64,000 nt of DNA, taken from positions 620,001 to 684,000 of the forward strand of contig NZ_CP008985.1 in NCBI RefSeq assembly GCF_000754265.1, read 5' to 3'. The notes below the pieces were generated by a model. It had not been told where the DNA came from. It worked only from the letters and a program-made list of their open reading frames with translations, and did no database searches. The stretch is from Candidatus Palibaumannia cicadellinicola. GTDB lineage: Bacteria; Pseudomonadota; Gammaproteobacteria; Enterobacterales; Enterobacteriaceae. The translations under genes were made by a program, and so were the position numbers. This document shows, in pieces, positions 33,082 through 44,254 of the stretch. Numbering within the stretch: the first letter of the stretch is position 1; every line of letters starts with the position of its first letter.

Positions 33082-36000
33082 ATGCCAAAACGTACCGATA
33101 TAAAAAGCATCCTGATTATAGGGTCTGGCCCAATAGTGATTGGCCAGGCCTGTGAATTTGATTACTCTGGTGTGCAAGCGTGTAAAGCTTTACGCGAGGA
33201 GAGCTACCGAGTAGTCCTGGTGAACTCTAACCCTGCTACAATTATGACAGACCCCGATATAGCTCATGCTACTTACATCGAGCCTATTGACTGGGAAGTA
33301 GTACGTAAGATTATTGAAAAAGAGCGACCGGATGCAATGCTCCCAACTATGGGCGGCCAGACAGCACTAAACTGCGCATTAGACTTAGATAGTAAAGGGG
33401 TACTCAAAGAGTTTGGAGTAGAGATGATAGGCGCTACCGCGCATGCTATCAAGCAAGCAGAAGATCGCCAGCTTTTTGACAAAGCAATAAAAAAAATAGG
33501 TTTGGAAACGCCCCGTTCAGGCTTTGCCAGCAATATGAAAGAAGCACTCGCTGTAGTTGCGAACGTTGGATTCCCTTGCATTATCCGTTCTTCGTTTACG
33601 TTAGGTGGCACAGGAAGCGGTATTGCTTACGATAAAAAAAATTTTGAAGCAATTTGTGAACGTGGACTAGATTTTTCTAAGAACGGTAAATTACTAATAG
33701 AAGAATCACTCATAGGTTGGAAAGAATATGAAATGGAAGTTGTACGCGATCATAAAGATAATTGCATCATCGTTTGTTCTATTGAAAACATAGATCCTAT
33801 GGGCATTCATACTGGGGACTCGATCACCGTAGCACCAGCACAGACACTCACTGATAAGGAATATCAGATAATGCGTAATGCTTCTATGGCTGTGTTACGT
33901 GAAATTGGCGTAGAAACTGGTGGCTCTAATGTACAGTTTGCTATGCACCCTAAGACTGGACAACTCATTATTATAGAAATGAATCCGCGCGTATCGCGGT
34001 CTTCTGCTCTTGCCTCTAAAGCAACTGGATTTCCCATCGCCAAAATAGCCGCAAAGTTAGCGGTAGGCTATAACCTTGATGAACTAATGAATGATATTAC
34101 CAATAGTAAAACACCTGCTTCGTTTGAACCTTCTCTGGACTATGTAGTAACGAAAATACCAAGATTTAACTTCGATAAATTCTCCGGGACTAATGATCGT
34201 CTTACGACACAGATGAAATCTGTTGGCGAAGTGATGGCTATAGGACGCACACAACAGGAGTCGCTACAAAAAGCATTACGTAGCCTAGAAGTAGACATCA
34301 AAGGTTTTGATCCGAAAGTAAAATTAGGAGATCCAGAAGCGCTAACAATAATCCAACATGAGCTTCAAAACGCCGGCGGAGAACGTATTTTGTTCGTAGC
34401 AGACGCATTCCGCGCTGGTATGTCAGTCGACCATGTTTTTCATCTAACCCATATCGACCGCTGGTTCTTAATACAGATTGAAGAATTGATACAATTAGAA
34501 AATCATGTCGCTAAAATGGGTATTACCGTCTTAAAAGCAGATTATCTGCGTCAATTGAAACGCAAAGGATTCGCTGATGCACGTCTCGCAACACTAGTAG
34601 GCGTAGAAGAAATAGAAATTCGCAAATTAAGAGAAAATTATAACCTCTATCCCGTCTATAAGCGAGTCGATACTTGCGCTGCTGAGTTTTCGACTAACAC
34701 TGCTTATATGTATTCTACCTATGATGATGAGTGTGAATCTTATCCCGCTCATGATCGTAAAAAAATCATTGTGTTAGGTGGAGGACCGAATCGTATCGGG
34801 CAAGGCACTGAATTTGACTATTGCTGTGTGCATGCACTACTAGCATTACGTGAAGAAGATTATGAACCGATTATGGTTAACTGTAATCCAGAGACAGTAT
34901 CCACTGATTATGATATTTCAGATAGACTCTATCTTGAGCCTGTGACCTTGGAAAATGTCTTAGATATTGTGCGTATAGAACAGCCTGATGGTGTGATTGT
35001 GCAGTATGGTGGACAAACACCACTGAAACTTGCGCGTGCGCTAGAAGCCGCGGGAGTACCAATAATAGGAACTAAACCTGACGCTATTGACCGGGCTGAA
35101 AATAGAGAAAGATTCCAGAAAATGATCAATACCCTTGGTTTGAAACAACCGACCAACGCTATTGTGACTAGCATGGATATGGCGGTAGATAAAGCAGCTA
35201 CTATTGGTTATCCAATCATGGTACGTCCCTCTTATGTACTCGGCGGCCGAGCGATGAAAATAATTTACGACGACATAGATTTGCTTTTATCTTTCCAGAA
35301 AGCATTAAGTCTCTCTTCTCATGACACAGAAATACCGGTACTACTAGAGCAATTTATTGATGATGCAATAGAAGTCGATGTAGATGCTATCTGTGACGGC
35401 AAAACTGTGTTGATATGTGGCATTATGGAACATATCGAGCAGGCTGGTGTACATTCTGGTGACTCTGCTTGTTCGCTGCCAGCCTGTACCCTAAACCATG
35501 AAATTCAAAACAAGATGCGTCGTCAGGTAGAACAACTAGCTTTTGAGCTTCAGGTTATCGGTATGATGAATGTGCAGTTTGCTGTTAAAGATAATGAAGT
35601 TTACTTAATTGAAGTTAATCCGCGCGCTGCCCGTACCGTCCCTTTTGTCTCTAAAGCAACGGGAGTAGCACTAGCTAAAGTAGGTACTAAAGTTATGATT
35701 GGTAAATCTCTGATTGAGCAAGGCATGACCAATGAGGTGATTCCACCTTACTATTCAGTAAAAGAAGTAGTGATTCCTTTCAATCAATTTTCGGATATAG
35801 ACCCGATTCTAGGACCAGAAATGCGCTCTACTGGTGAGGTCATGGGAGTTGGTCGCACTTTCGCTGAAGCATTCGCTAAAGCTATGCTTAGTAGTCAGTC
35901 CCGCATTAAAAAAAGTGGACGAGTTTTGCTATCGGTAGATGAAAAAAATCAAAACAGAGTCGTTGATCTAGCAATACAACTACTTCAGCATGGCTTCGAG

Positions 36001-36351
36001 TTAGATGCTACAGAAAGTACCGCGGCAATCCTAATCAACTCCGGGATTCATGTACGTCTAGTAAATACTGTAGATAAAATTAACTCACATCTTCAAATGC
36101 AAGAGAGAATGAAAAATGGTGAATATAGTTACATAGTTACTACAACTCCTGGAGGTGAATCTATTGAGTATTTTAAGCTTATGAGGCGCCGTGCTATACA
36201 ATATAAAGTACATTATAATACTACTATGAATGGTGCTTTTGCTACCGCTATGTCACTTAACGCTAATGTGACAGACAATATTATTTCGATACAAGAGATG
36301 CACTCACAAATGATGAATCATTCATATGTGATAGATACTTCTCAAACCTAA
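33082..36351 (+). CDS. carB: Carbamoyl-phosphate synthase large subunit
   Basis: Makes carbamoyl phosphate from bicarbonate, ammonia and two ATP. 1089 aa against 1073 in E. coli. Two homologous ATP-grasp halves are visible: the first opens [21 protein letters not shown], the second [19 protein letters not shown]. Ligand segments [20 protein letters not shown] and [20 protein letters not shown] mark the two active sites. The C-terminal allosteric domain (from about residue 940) is present but is the least conserved part, so regulation by ornithine and UMP may differ. The extra residues are at the C-terminus. folA follows by 20 nt. Confidence 0.99.
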   Translation: MPKRTDIKSILIIGSGPIVIGQACEFDYSGVQACKALREESYRVVLVNSNPATIMTDPDIAHATYIEPIDWEVVRKIIEKERPDAMLPTMGGQTALNCALDLDSKGVLKEFGVEMIGATAHAIKQAEDRQLFDKAIKKIGLETPRSGFASNMKEALAVVANVGFPCIIRSSFTLGGTGSGIAYDKKNFEAICERGLDFSKNGKLLIEESLIGWKEYEMEVVRDHKDNCIIVCSIENIDPMGIHTGDSITVAPAQTLTDKEYQIMRNASMAVLREIGVETGGSNVQFAMHPKTGQLIIIEMNPRVSRSSALASKATGFPIAKIAAKLAVGYNLDELMNDITNSKTPASFEPSLDYVVTKIPRFNFDKFSGTNDRLTTQMKSVGEVMAIGRTQQESLQKALRSLEVDIKGFDPKVKLGDPEALTIIQHELQNAGGERILFVADAFRAGMSVDHVFHLTHIDRWFLIQIEELIQLENHVAKMGITVLKADYLRQLKRKGFADARLATLVGVEEIEIRKLRENYNLYPVYKRVDTCAAEFSTNTAYMYSTYDDECESYPAHDRKKIIVLGGGPNRIGQGTEFDYCCVHALLALREEDYEPIMVNCNPETVSTDYDISDRLYLEPVTLENVLDIVRIEQPDGVIVQYGGQTPLKLARALEAAGVPIIGTKPDAIDRAENRERFQKMINTLGLKQPTNAIVTSMDMAVDKAATIGYPIMVRPSYVLGGRAMKIIYDDIDLLLSFQKALSLSSHDTEIPVLLEQFIDDAIEVDVDAICDGKTVLICGIMEHIEQAGVHSGDSACSLPACTLNHEIQNKMRRQVEQLAFELQVIGMMNVQFAVKDNEVYLIEVNPRAARTVPFVSKATGVALAKVGTKVMIGKSLIEQGMTNEVIPPYYSVKEVVIPFNQFSDIDPILGPEMRSTGEVMGVGRTFAEAFAKAMLSSQSRIKKSGRVLLSVDEKNQNRVVDLAIQLLQHGFELDATESTAAILINSGIHVRLVNTVDKINSHLQMQERMKNGEYSYIVTTTPGGESIEYFKLMRRRAIQYKVHYNTTMNGAFATAMSLNANVTDNIISIQEMHSQMMNHSYVIDTSQT

Positions 36352-36371
36352 TATTTCTTATTATTTAATCG

Positions 36372-36860
36372 ATGATTATTAGTTTAATTGCTGCACTAAC
36401 AACAGATCGTATAATAGGGATACAAAATACCATGCCTTGGTATTTGTCTGACGACCTCACATGGTTTCAATATCATACTCGCAATAAACCGGTGATTATG
36501 GGCCGTAAAACTTTTGAATCAATTAATAAGCCTTTATCTGGCCGGCTTAATATCGTGTTGAGCCGTAGTTTGATCAAAGCACTTGAAATAGGAATGATCT
36601 GGGTTAATAACCCTCTCCAAGCGCTGACAGCAGCTGGAGATGTAGCGGAGGTAATGGTGATTGGTGGTGCACAAGTATACCACATTTTTCTGGCGCAGGC
36701 TACAAGACTTTATCTAACTCATATTGATCTAAAAGTAGAGGGCGATACCTGGTTTCCTCATTATCAACCGGATGATTGGCGGATAACCTTTAGTGAATTC
36801 CACGAAGCTAAAGAAAATAATTCCCCTAGTTACTGCTTCGAAATTCTCGAGCGACGCTAA
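36372..36860 (+). CDS. folA: Dihydrofolate reductase
   Basis: NADPH-dependent reduction of dihydrofolate, needed because ThyA oxidises folate. 162 aa (E. coli 159). Conserved [24 protein letters not shown] with the catalytic Asp (residue 28, E. coli D27), [27 protein letters not shown] and [18 protein letters not shown]-terminal [10 protein letters not shown] is identical to E. coli. The NADPH-loop GGG has become GGA. It converges on apaH with 10 nt between stops, as in the E. coli folA-apaH arrangement (kefC region lost). Confidence 0.97.
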   Translation: MIISLIAALTTDRIIGIQNTMPWYLSDDLTWFQYHTRNKPVIMGRKTFESINKPLSGRLNIVLSRSLIKALEIGMIWVNNPLQALTAAGDVAEVMVIGGAQVYHIFLAQATRLYLTHIDLKVEGDTWFPHYQPDDWRITFSEFHEAKENNSPSYCFEILERR

Positions 36861-36870
36861 TAGAATCTTT

Positions 36871-37695
36871 CTACGTGTTTTTAATCCCTGTGTAGGGAAT
36901 ACGGATAAATTTTTTATCTTCCCAACATAATAGAGTTAATTCGCCACCCCAACAGCAACCGGTATCCAAGCCGTAAATTCCTTTTGGAGTACCATTTCCC
37001 ATCAGCGAAGCCCAATGGCCAAAAACAATACTGTATTTTTCTGCAATTGGACTAGGTAGGGTAAACCAGGGGCGTAACGGCTCTGGAGCCTTGTTGGGCA
37101 TATCCTTACAGATCATATCAAGCTGACCATTAGGAAAGCAGTAGCGCATACGAGTAAAAACATTAGTACTAAACCGTAGCCGTGCTAGGCCACTGAGCTC
37201 TTGACTCCAGTTATTAGGCATATCCTCATACATGGTATTTAAAAATAGCGGATAACTATCGCTTCTAAGTATAGCTTCAACTTCCCGGGCGCATTGTAGT
37301 GCAGTATCAATGTTCCATTGTGGGGTGATGCCCGCATGGGTCATTACAAGTTTTTTCTGGTTATCCACCTGTAATACCGGTTGGTAACGTAGCCAATTAA
37401 TCAAATCGTCGGCATCAGATGCTTCTAGTAGTGGTGTAGTACGATCTTTAAATTTATTACGAACAATACCTGCATAGACGGCCAGTAAATGCAAATCATG
37501 ATTGCCGAGCACAATTCGTACGCTATCACCTAGCCTACGTATCAGACGTAGTACCTCCAGAGAACCTGGTCCACGGGCAACAAGATCTCCGGTCAGCCAA
37601 AGTGTATCCATAAACTGATTAAAATTAACTTGTTCTAGAATAGTCTGCAGCTCATAATAACAACCGTGGATATCACCTATTAAGTAAGTAGACAT
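36871..37695 (-). CDS. apaH: Diadenosine tetraphosphatase
   Basis: Symmetric Ap4A hydrolase of the metallophosphatase family, which also removes NpN caps from RNA 5' ends. 274 aa (E. coli 280). Metal-binding motifs [33 protein letters not shown] and [12 protein letters not shown]; later HAGITPQW and the C-terminal FGHWASLMG. Part of the conserved apaH-apaG-rsmA-pdxA-surA-lptD block, in the E. coli order; 2 nt separate apaG from it. Confidence 0.97.
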   Translation of the reverse strand: MSTYLIGDIHGCYYELQTILEQVNFNQFMDTLWLTGDLVARGPGSLEVLRLIRRLGDSVRIVLGNHDLHLLAVYAGIVRNKFKDRTTPLLEASDADDLINWLRYQPVLQVDNQKKLVMTHAGITPQWNIDTALQCAREVEAILRSDSYPLFLNTMYEDMPNNWSQELSGLARLRFSTNVFTRMRYCFPNGQLDMICKDMPNKAPEPLRPWFTLPSPIAEKYSIVFGHWASLMGNGTPKGIYGLDTGCCWGGELTLLCWEDKKFIRIPYTGIKNT

Positions 37696-37697
37696 AA

Positions 37698-38042
37698 TTA
37701 GTTTATGATCGTAGGAATTGCTAGACGGAAGATAAGGAGAGCAACACGAAAGCTCTGTCCTTCATAATCTAGCATTTCGTAATATCGCTGCATAGTCCCA
37801 AGTGGTGTTTCTAGGACCCCACCACTAGTATATTGAAACTTGCCGCTCGCTATAATCAACAGTTGTTCCCCGATCACATCCTTGCTTTGTACTTCTGTTT
37901 CCTGACCATAAGCGTTGGTAATCAACAAATAGCGGCCCATAATTTGTAGTGTGATGGTATCTGTAAAAACATAGCGATTTTCTTCTAGTTGAGACTTCAT
38001 TCTTTGTACCTTAATGCAAATACGGGACGCATTAGTCATCAT
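37698..38042 (-). CDS. apaG: ApaG domain protein (Co2+/Mg2+ efflux-associated)
   Basis: Small fibronectin-III-like protein of uncertain biochemical role encoded between apaH and rsmA. 114 aa against 125 in E. coli. An AGGAG site lies 7 nt before the ATG at 38042; a second ATG follows directly. The body matches well ([56 protein letters not shown]), but about nine residues corresponding to E. coli RNLGRAPVQ are missing after TITLQ, an in-frame deletion of one strand/loop. Probably still made; function uncertain. Confidence 0.9.
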   Translation of the reverse strand: MMTNASRICIKVQRMKSQLEENRYVFTDTITLQIMGRYLLITNAYGQETEVQSKDVIGEQLLIIASGKFQYTSGGVLETPLGTMQRYYEMLDYEGQSFRVALLIFRLAIPTIIN

Positions 38043-38055
38043 TGAGGTACTCCTC

Positions 38056-38889
38056 TTAGAACTTTGAGTCCTTGTAATGTTCAGGAAGGCGCTCTGCTAG
38101 CACATTAGCTAAACTACAATACTGCTCAACGCTTAAATTTTCCGCACGTAGCGTGGTCATAAATCCCTGTTTTAACAACTGTTCGACACTGAACAGGTTA
38201 CCTAAACTATTACGAATAGTCTTCCTACGCTGGTTAAATGCAAGGCGGGTCAAGGTAGATAACTGGTTAATATCTTTAACCAGATAGGGTGGTGTATCGT
38301 AAGGCACGAGCCGCACCACTGCTGATTCAACCTTAGGTGCGGGTCTGAAAGACCCTGGGGGAACTTCTAGAACCAAGTTGATCTGACAATAGTATTGAGC
38401 TATCACGCTTAACCTACCGTAAGTTTTATTATTAGGGTTAGCTATCAGACGGTTGACCACTTCTTTTTGCAACATAAAGTGCATATCATGAATTACATCA
38501 AGATAGCGGAAAAGGCAAAAAATGAGTGGTGTAGAAATGTTATAAGGCAAGTTGCCAAAAATTCTTAACGGATGACCAAGCGACTTTGACAAATCGGCGA
38601 AGTTTACCTTCATAGCATCCTGCTGCATGATGTTCAGCTTCTGCTGCATAACAGGATGACTCGCTAAACGTGCAGCCAAATAGCGGTCAAGCTCGATAAC
38701 CGTCATGGTATCGATATACTCTGCTACTAGTTTGGTCAGTGCACCTAAACCTGGTCCTATCTCAACAATAGCCTGACCAAGTTTCGGATCGATCGCAGCT
38801 ACGATGGATTCAATAATATCGCTATCCTGCAGAAAGTGTTGACCAAAACATTTACGCGGGAAATGGCCCTGATAATAACGATTATGCAT
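38056..38889 (-). CDS. rsmA: 16S rRNA dimethyladenosine transferase (KsgA)
   Basis: Dimethylates A1518 and A1519 of 16S rRNA, a checkpoint in 30S maturation. 277 aa (E. coli 273). N-terminal [14 protein letters not shown]-binding [16 protein letters not shown] motif II, and the catalytic NLPYN ([13 protein letters not shown]) are intact; [14 protein letters not shown] marks the C-terminal rRNA-binding domain. Overlaps pdxA by 8 nt, so the genes are translationally coupled. Confidence 0.98.
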   Translation of the reverse strand: MHNRYYQGHFPRKCFGQHFLQDSDIIESIVAAIDPKLGQAIVEIGPGLGALTKLVAEYIDTMTVIELDRYLAARLASHPVMQQKLNIMQQDAMKVNFADLSKSLGHPLRIFGNLPYNISTPLIFCLFRYLDVIHDMHFMLQKEVVNRLIANPNNKTYGRLSVIAQYYCQINLVLEVPPGSFRPAPKVESAVVRLVPYDTPPYLVKDINQLSTLTRLAFNQRRKTIRNSLGNLFSVEQLLKQGFMTTLRAENLSVEQYCSLANVLAERLPEHYKDSKF

Positions 38890-39877
38890 AACGATGTTTT
38901 ACCATATCTATGGTCATATTAAGAGCATTTTTAATGCTACTTGCTTCTGCAAGTCCTGTACCTGCTAGTTCAAGTGCAGTACCGTGATCAACAGAAGTAC
39001 GAATAAAAGGTAGACCTAAGGTTATATTAACTGCCCTACCTAATCCTTGGTATTTAAGCACCGTTAAACCTTGATCGTGATACATCGCTAGTACTACATC
39101 AGCATACTGTAGATATTTAGGTTGAAAAATAGTATCTGCTGGTAGTGGACCCATAATATTATAACCTTTGGCGCGTAGTGCATCTAACGCTGGTATTATT
39201 ACGTCAATCTCCTCACGGCCTATATAGCCACCTTCGCCGGCATGCGGATTTAAGCCGCAAACGTAAACCCGCGGCTGCATAATACCTAATTGCTGACGCA
39301 AATTATCTACAAGTATGGTAACCACTTCACACAGCATCTGATTGGTAATTGCCCCTGGCACGGCACTAAGTGGTAAATGTGTCGTGGCCAAGGCCACGCG
39401 CAGCGAATCCGTTGCCAGCATCATCACCACTCTTGTTATCTGGCTACGTTCGGCGAAAAATTCGGTATGACCACTAAATGGTATACCACACTCGTTAATT
39501 ATCCCTTTATGTACTGGTCCAGTCAGTAGTGCGGCAAACTCACCGCTAAGGCAGCCGTCACAAGCGCGCGCTAGCGTTGCGACAACATAGTTACTGTTAG
39601 CTACATTAAGAACACCTGCAGTTACTATAGCTGGCGCTGGAAGTGCCAGTACGGTCAGTTCACCAGCAGGGTGGATGACAGCTGGTTGATCAGGCTGATA
39701 AGGATGAAGTAGCAACGGCGGTAAACCAAGCTGTTGTGCTCGGGCAGTCAGTAAGTAGGGATCAGTACAAATAACTATTTCCACCGGCCACGTCTGCTGA
39801 GCTAGTATTGCGACGAGATCGACACCAATCCCAGCGGGTTCGCCAGGAGTGATTACTATACGCGACTTACTACCCAT
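38882..39877 (-). CDS. pdxA: 4-hydroxythreonine-4-phosphate dehydrogenase
   Basis: NAD-dependent step of the DXP-dependent pyridoxal phosphate pathway. 331 aa (E. coli 329). Opens with [16 protein letters not shown]; the metal-binding histidines appear in [23 protein letters not shown] and [15 protein letters not shown]; the C-terminus has [15 protein letters not shown]. It sits between surA (2 nt away) and rsmA (overlapping). PLP would be used by MetC in this window. Confidence 0.98.
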   Translation of the reverse strand: MGSKSRIVITPGEPAGIGVDLVAILAQQTWPVEIVICTDPYLLTARAQQLGLPPLLLHPYQPDQPAVIHPAGELTVLALPAPAIVTAGVLNVANSNYVVATLARACDGCLSGEFAALLTGPVHKGIINECGIPFSGHTEFFAERSQITRVVMMLATDSLRVALATTHLPLSAVPGAITNQMLCEVVTILVDNLRQQLGIMQPRVYVCGLNPHAGEGGYIGREEIDVIIPALDALRAKGYNIMGPLPADTIFQPKYLQYADVVLAMYHDQGLTVLKYQGLGRAVNITLGLPFIRTSVDHGTALELAGTGLAEASSIKNALNMTIDMVKHRYA

Positions 39878-39879
39878 AC

Positions 39880-41187
39880 TTACTCCCCATCGTGGTCAAT
39901 AATTTTGATATAAGCCGAAGCCAGCTGTTCTTGCATCCAAGTACGTGCCTTTTGATTTAACTTCCGATTTAACAGTAGACGATATGCCTCTTCTTTGTAT
40001 GTAGTATTATCTACTTGGCGGGTATCTTGTAGTTGAATCAGGTGCCAGCCCTGTGAGGAGTAAACAGGTACGCTGAACTCGCCCTTTTTGAGAGACAATA
40101 ATACGCCGCGGAATGTCGGAGTAAAGGCGTTCAAGGGATTCCAGCCTAGATCACCTCCCTGGTTCGCCGAACTAATATCTTCTGATATTTGCTTAGCAGC
40201 TACGCTGAAGCTGATACGGCCACTCTTGATGTTCTGTATTATCTCAAGCAGTTTGGCGCGGGCTTGATCATCGGTCCTCCTCAACGAGGTACGTAGTAAA
40301 ATATGGCTAGCATAAACCTCTGTAACTGGAACAGACATATTGTGGTTGTCGCCACGTATATCATTAACTTTTAAGATATGAAAGCCTATATCTGAGTATA
40401 TAGGGCCAATTACTCTACCTTTTTGCGCTCCCTGTAAGCGTTTAGCAAATACAGTTGGTAATTCTTCTAGTTTTCTCCAAATCATATGTTCTGATTTTAA
40501 AATCTGATTATCGGTAGAATATTTGATAGCTAACTGATTGAAATCATAGTTTGTTTTGCTTTGTGCTATAAGAAACATAGCTAGTGCTTTAGCTTTATTA
40601 ATTTTATATAGTGAAGGGTTATCAGGTAGTGGTATCAAAAGATGACTCAGATCAAATTTAGTGCTGTTACTGTTTTGCGCTGTAATTTGTTGTGCCAGAG
40701 TATTTACTTCCTGTGGTAAAATTCTTATACTCCGGCGAATAGCCTCGTTTCGTACTTCTGTTATCAATAGCTCTTGACGAAGCTGCGCACGATAAGTCTC
40801 GTAGCTTATACCGTTATAGGCAATACGGCTACGTAACTGAGCTATCGTAAAATTATTCTCGATAGCAATATCGCTAATAACTTGGTCTAACTCAGCATCG
40901 GTAATGATAATATCACCCCGCTTTGCCTGTTGTAGAACTATTTTATCTTGAATTAACCGGTTAATAATATACTGACGGAGTGTGGTTTCTTCTAGTTCTA
41001 GTAGAGGTATAGATTTCACGTTTAGTTTAACATAATTAAGCAAAGTATTAACATCGCTTTCTAGAATTATGTCATTCTCAACTACGGCGGCAACTTGATC
41101 TATCTGAATAACTTGTTGAGCAGATAAAGAAGCGTTTGTGTATACGCACAGAGCAATGCTAGAGATAAGTGTTCTGCCGTTTATCAT
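39880..41187 (-). CDS. surA: Periplasmic chaperone and peptidyl-prolyl isomerase SurA
   Basis: Escorts outer-membrane beta-barrel proteins through the periplasm. 435 aa (E. coli 428). An N-terminal signal peptide (hydrophobic [16 protein letters not shown], cleavage probably before QQVIQIDQ) is followed by the chaperone N-domain ([15 protein letters not shown]), two parvulin domains ([11 protein letters not shown] at about 175; [10 protein letters not shown] at about 285, with [14 protein letters not shown]) and a short C-terminal helix. The upstream lptD, an important SurA client in E. coli, is a pseudogene, so other barrel proteins must justify its retention. Confidence 0.97.
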   Translation of the reverse strand: MINGRTLISSIALCVYTNASLSAQQVIQIDQVAAVVENDIILESDVNTLLNYVKLNVKSIPLLELEETTLRQYIINRLIQDKIVLQQAKRGDIIITDAELDQVISDIAIENNFTIAQLRSRIAYNGISYETYRAQLRQELLITEVRNEAIRRSIRILPQEVNTLAQQITAQNSNSTKFDLSHLLIPLPDNPSLYKINKAKALAMFLIAQSKTNYDFNQLAIKYSTDNQILKSEHMIWRKLEELPTVFAKRLQGAQKGRVIGPIYSDIGFHILKVNDIRGDNHNMSVPVTEVYASHILLRTSLRRTDDQARAKLLEIIQNIKSGRISFSVAAKQISEDISSANQGGDLGWNPLNAFTPTFRGVLLSLKKGEFSVPVYSSQGWHLIQLQDTRQVDNTTYKEEAYRLLLNRKLNQKARTWMQEQLASAYIKIIDHDGE

Positions 41188-41223
41188 AAATTTTCCGTTT
41201 CAAAAAAAGTACCACAAAAATCT

Positions 41224-42730
41224 CTACTGATGCTGATAAGGCATCAGCACGGAGCCTATTATGTTTTCTGTTTCTAGACGAGAATTATCATGGTTGCTTA
41301 ACCCACGTAGTTCAATGTGAAACGATAATATCGTGTCATACTTGCTAGAACTATCTGTATTACTCCAGCCGGTTATTTTATGCTCGTAACCTATATTGAC
41401 TGTCCAAAGTACTGTATTGCAAGCCAATAAGTTTATCTATCATAGTATCATAATAATATGCTCCTACTAGCGACCAACGGTTAACTAATAGCCACTTTCC
41501 AGTTACTCCTACTTGGGAGATCCCCTGCTGATAGCCTGGAAGATAAATATCTTCACGTATTGGCTTGACATACTGTGGGTTGGCGTAACGATAATTAAGC
41601 TGCAATACATTATTGTCGTTTTGTTGGTATGCAAGCACTACATCGCCCAGCACGATACTATTAAGACTAGTATCGTACTGCATTCCTCCGTAGACACCCC
41701 AATTACTGCTAATGCGCCAGAAACTAGCACCCGCCCATACTACTCTACGAGTCTTAACAGATTTATTCTGAGTACTAATGATATCTTCAGTACGTGGTAG
41801 TAAGAAATAATAGACTTTGTCTAAAGATGTGTGAAATGTTTTAACTAAAGCGCTATCAGATATACGAGTTATTATACCTCCTACCAGCTTGTTTGCGGAA
41901 GAAATTCGATCTAGACCACTGTAGCTACGGTCCCTGCATAATCCGGCATAGGATATCTGTAGGATGGTGGAGTCGTAAACGCCAATATTGTTTTGGTTCA
42001 GGTACTGTAGTCGAGGCTCTAGCGTTTACGTATAATCATGATAAAAATTAATGTTACTATCAAATATTACATTACCGTAGGTTTTGAACTGTGGCATCAA
42101 GCGTTTGACGGATTCTTCTAAGTTACGACCTACTTCACTATATTTCTTAATATTTTCCTGTTGATAGGTTGATAGTAAGTGGCAATCAATCAATTTAGCT
42201 TCAGTACCAAGATTACCCCAGCTATTAGCGATAATCTTATTATCGCTAATAGCTGCGATTAACGTTGGTGAATTTAGTCGTCTGGCTGATTATTTTAAAA
42301 TAGAAAGGATCGATATTGTATTTGTCATAGGTAACATTTAACTGCGGTACTGCGCGGTAAGCCCAGTAGTGGGTGTTAAATACTTGAAATTATTTATGGG
42401 AAAGGGTGGTATCCCAATTGTTGTCGGTATAACTGATGCTAAACGTCTGGGTTACGTAACTCTCTGTATTATCGCGTATCGCGATACTTCGAGTTTATTG
42501 CGTCAAAGTAATAAAAGTCACTGACTTTAGTGTAGTTGATACCAAAGCGCTATTTATTATCTATAAGAGTATTATGCTACCATAATAGTAACGCGATTGT
42601 TGCCGCGTTGCTTCATAGTATTGGCATATCCTCGGCCTTGCCGCACTACCATTTGGTAGTTTCCTTGAGAAACATTAGTATCTTTAGTCTTGAGGTTAGA
42701 CCAGGCTTTCGGCCTTCGGCCTTTTAAAAA
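41224..42730 (-). pseudogene. lptD: lptD pseudogene (LPS-assembly outer-membrane protein)
   Basis: Remnant of the outer-membrane beta-barrel that places LPS in the outer leaflet (784 aa in E. coli; under two thirds of the DNA remains). Reading the minus strand, the first recognisable part is [13 protein letters not shown] ... [12 protein letters not shown] (about 42705-42600); it runs into stops and jumps across a deletion of 100 or so residues to FGINYTKVSDFYYFD. Matches continue in changing frames: TLEPRLQYL, YAGLCRDRSYSGLDRI and LQLNYRYANPQYV ... GISQVG; the C-terminus IGYEHKITGWSN to IELRGLSN lies in a different frame, with a shift near 41390-41400. The signal peptide and N-terminal domain are gone. 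Position upstream of surA is as in E. coli. Decay is more advanced than in lpxA or lpxB. Confidence 0.93.
42219..42255. repeat. Perfect 17-bp inverted repeat with 3-nt loop inside lptD pseudogene
   Basis: Left arm CAGCTATTAGCGATAAT (42219-42235), loop CTT (42236-42238), right arm ATTATCGCTAATAGCTG (42239-42255), exact reverse complements. On the coding (minus) strand it reads P-T-L-I-A-A-I-S-D-N, then K-I-I-A-N-S, then W-G-N-L-G-T-E-A, whereas E. coli has P-T-I-N-L-P-L-S-N-N-W-G-S-I-N-T-E-A. The six extra codons are what a foldback copy of the preceding bases would insert. I take it as a mutation scar, not a terminator. Confidence 0.9.
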
Positions 42731-42856
42731 GCATCTTGAAAGTGATATTTAACTAAACAAAGTGTTACTACTTTAATATATGGCAAACAATTTGCTACGG
42801 TTTTATTGCATTAATATTTACAGATATTTATGGAGTATCCGGATATAGAGGATCAA

Positions 42857-43147
42857 CTACTTGTGAATCTTATGCTCTGCGCGTTGGCGCCGTCGTTCTT
42901 TAGGATCGATTAATAATGGCCGATAAATTTCTACCCGGTCACCATCGTGTAATTTTTCCTGAAGTGAGATAATCCTGCTAAAAATACCGACTTTATTGAT
43001 ATTTATCATATCTATTTCTTGCTGCAATGTAAGAATACCTGATGCGTTAATAGCTTGCTCTACTGTACTGCCTTCTGAAAGTAGTAACGATAGCATATAC
43101 TGATATTCTGGTAGCGCATAAACTACCTGAACTCTAATATTAGGCAC
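42857..43147 (-). CDS. rnfH: RnfH family ubiquitin-like protein
   Basis: Small beta-grasp protein (UPF0125) of unknown biochemical function; 96 aa, the same length as E. coli RnfH. Conserved [19 protein letters not shown], and [27 protein letters not shown]. Encoded directly after ratA with an 8-nt overlap, as in E. coli, where the pair faces smpB. Its persistence in a reduced genome suggests a role beyond what is known. Confidence 0.93.
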   Translation of the reverse strand: MPNIRVQVVYALPEYQYMLSLLLSEGSTVEQAINASGILTLQQEIDMININKVGIFSRIISLQEKLHDGDRVEIYRPLLIDPKERRRQRAEHKIHK

Positions 43148-43574
43148 TATAAACTTCCTTTGCCCTACGAGTAAATGCCATTACCATGCCGTTAGCCATT
43201 TCTTTAAATATTTTACCTAGTGCCATATCAATCAACTTATTTTTGAATTCGAAATTAAGATGTAACTCTACTTGACTCACGTCATCACTAAGTGGAATAA
43301 AACGCCAGTCTCCGGCAAATGAACTGAAAGGACCTTCCACAAGATCCATAATAATACTTTTATTTTTATTCATGATATTATGAGTAGTGAACGATTTACT
43401 AATGCCTGCTTTAGAAACATTCATTTCAGCTGTCAACTCGCTGCCGTGCTGGGTTAATACCCGACTGGCAATGCATCCTGGGATAAATTCCGAATAGGCA
43501 CTTATATTATTAACTAAAGCAAACATCTGTTCTGCACTATAGGGAACAATTACTGATCTCGTGATAAGAGGCAT
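43140..43574 (-). CDS. ratA: RatA family START-domain protein
   Basis: Polyketide-cyclase/START-like protein. E. coli RatA was described as inhibiting 70S formation by binding 50S subunits; relatives (Coq10) bind ubiquinone, so the true role is open. 144 aa (E. coli 145). Conserved [38 protein letters not shown], and C-terminal [11 protein letters not shown]. Divergent from smpB across a 163-nt spacer that probably holds both promoters. Confidence 0.93.
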   Translation of the reverse strand: MPLITRSVIVPYSAEQMFALVNNISAYSEFIPGCIASRVLTQHGSELTAEMNVSKAGISKSFTTHNIMNKNKSIIMDLVEGPFSSFAGDWRFIPLSDDVSQVELHLNFEFKNKLIDMALGKIFKEMANGMVMAFTRRAKEVYSA

Positions 43575-43737
43575 AACTTTTCCTGTATCCTGTCATGTTC
43601 GATTAATCTAGATATTATTATCTCTATTTTGACGAGATAAAAAGACCGTTTGTTATAATAAACTGCCAAGTTATGCGATGAAACTTTCATGGAACCCTGT
43701 TACCCTTAGTGAACTGGATAATATTAGCTAACTTTCT

Positions 43738-44220
43738 ATGAACGAGAATAAAACACATAAATCTAACTTAACCACTATTACGCAAAATAAGCGTGTGTAC
43801 CACGAATATTTCATTGAAAAAAAGTTTGAAGCAGGACTTTTGTTACAAGGATGGGAAGTCAAATCTCTGCGCGCTGGAAGAGTGCACATCAGCGATAGTT
43901 ATGTGTTACTAAAAGATAAAGAAGCCTTTTTATTTGGCGCTACTTTTCAGCCACTTATAGTTGCTTCATCTCATATAGTTTGTTATCCTATGCGTACTAG
44001 AAAGCTATTGCTCAATAGACGTGAACTTGATTATTTGTTTAGCCAAGTTTATCGTAAAAGTTACACGATTGTAACGCTATCACTTTACTGGAAAAAACAC
44101 TTAGCTAAGATCCAAGTTGGCGTAGCTAAAGGTAAAACAAGATATGACAAACGTCTTTTACTAAAAGAAAGTGAATGGCTGCTTCATAAAAAACGTATCA
44201 CAAAATATCTTTATAGGTAA
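43738..44220 (+). CDS. smpB: SsrA-binding protein
   Basis: Binds tmRNA and brings it to stalled ribosomes, mimicking the codon-anticodon stem. 160 aa, E. coli length. OB-fold core with [60 protein letters not shown]. The C-terminal tail that enters the mRNA channel is present but shortened to [10 protein letters not shown]. ssrA follows 34 nt downstream, so both partners are retained together, as in E. coli. Confidence 0.97.
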   Translation: MNENKTHKSNLTTITQNKRVYHEYFIEKKFEAGLLLQGWEVKSLRAGRVHISDSYVLLKDKEAFLFGATFQPLIVASSHIVCYPMRTRKLLLNRRELDYLFSQVYRKSYTIVTLSLYWKKHLAKIQVGVAKGKTRYDKRLLLKESEWLLHKKRITKYLYR

Positions 44221-44254
44221 TAAAGTTATATACTTACATAAGTATTAGTACTAT

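Noticed and set aside
33273..33611. Antisense open frame inside carB
   Set aside because: A shadow of a strongly conserved coding region; serine/arginine-rich and unlike any known protein.
42536..42727. Plus-strand 63-codon open frame opposite lptD remnant
   Set aside because: The minus strand aligns with LptD (NLKTKDTNV and QMVVRQGRG); the plus frame is incidental.
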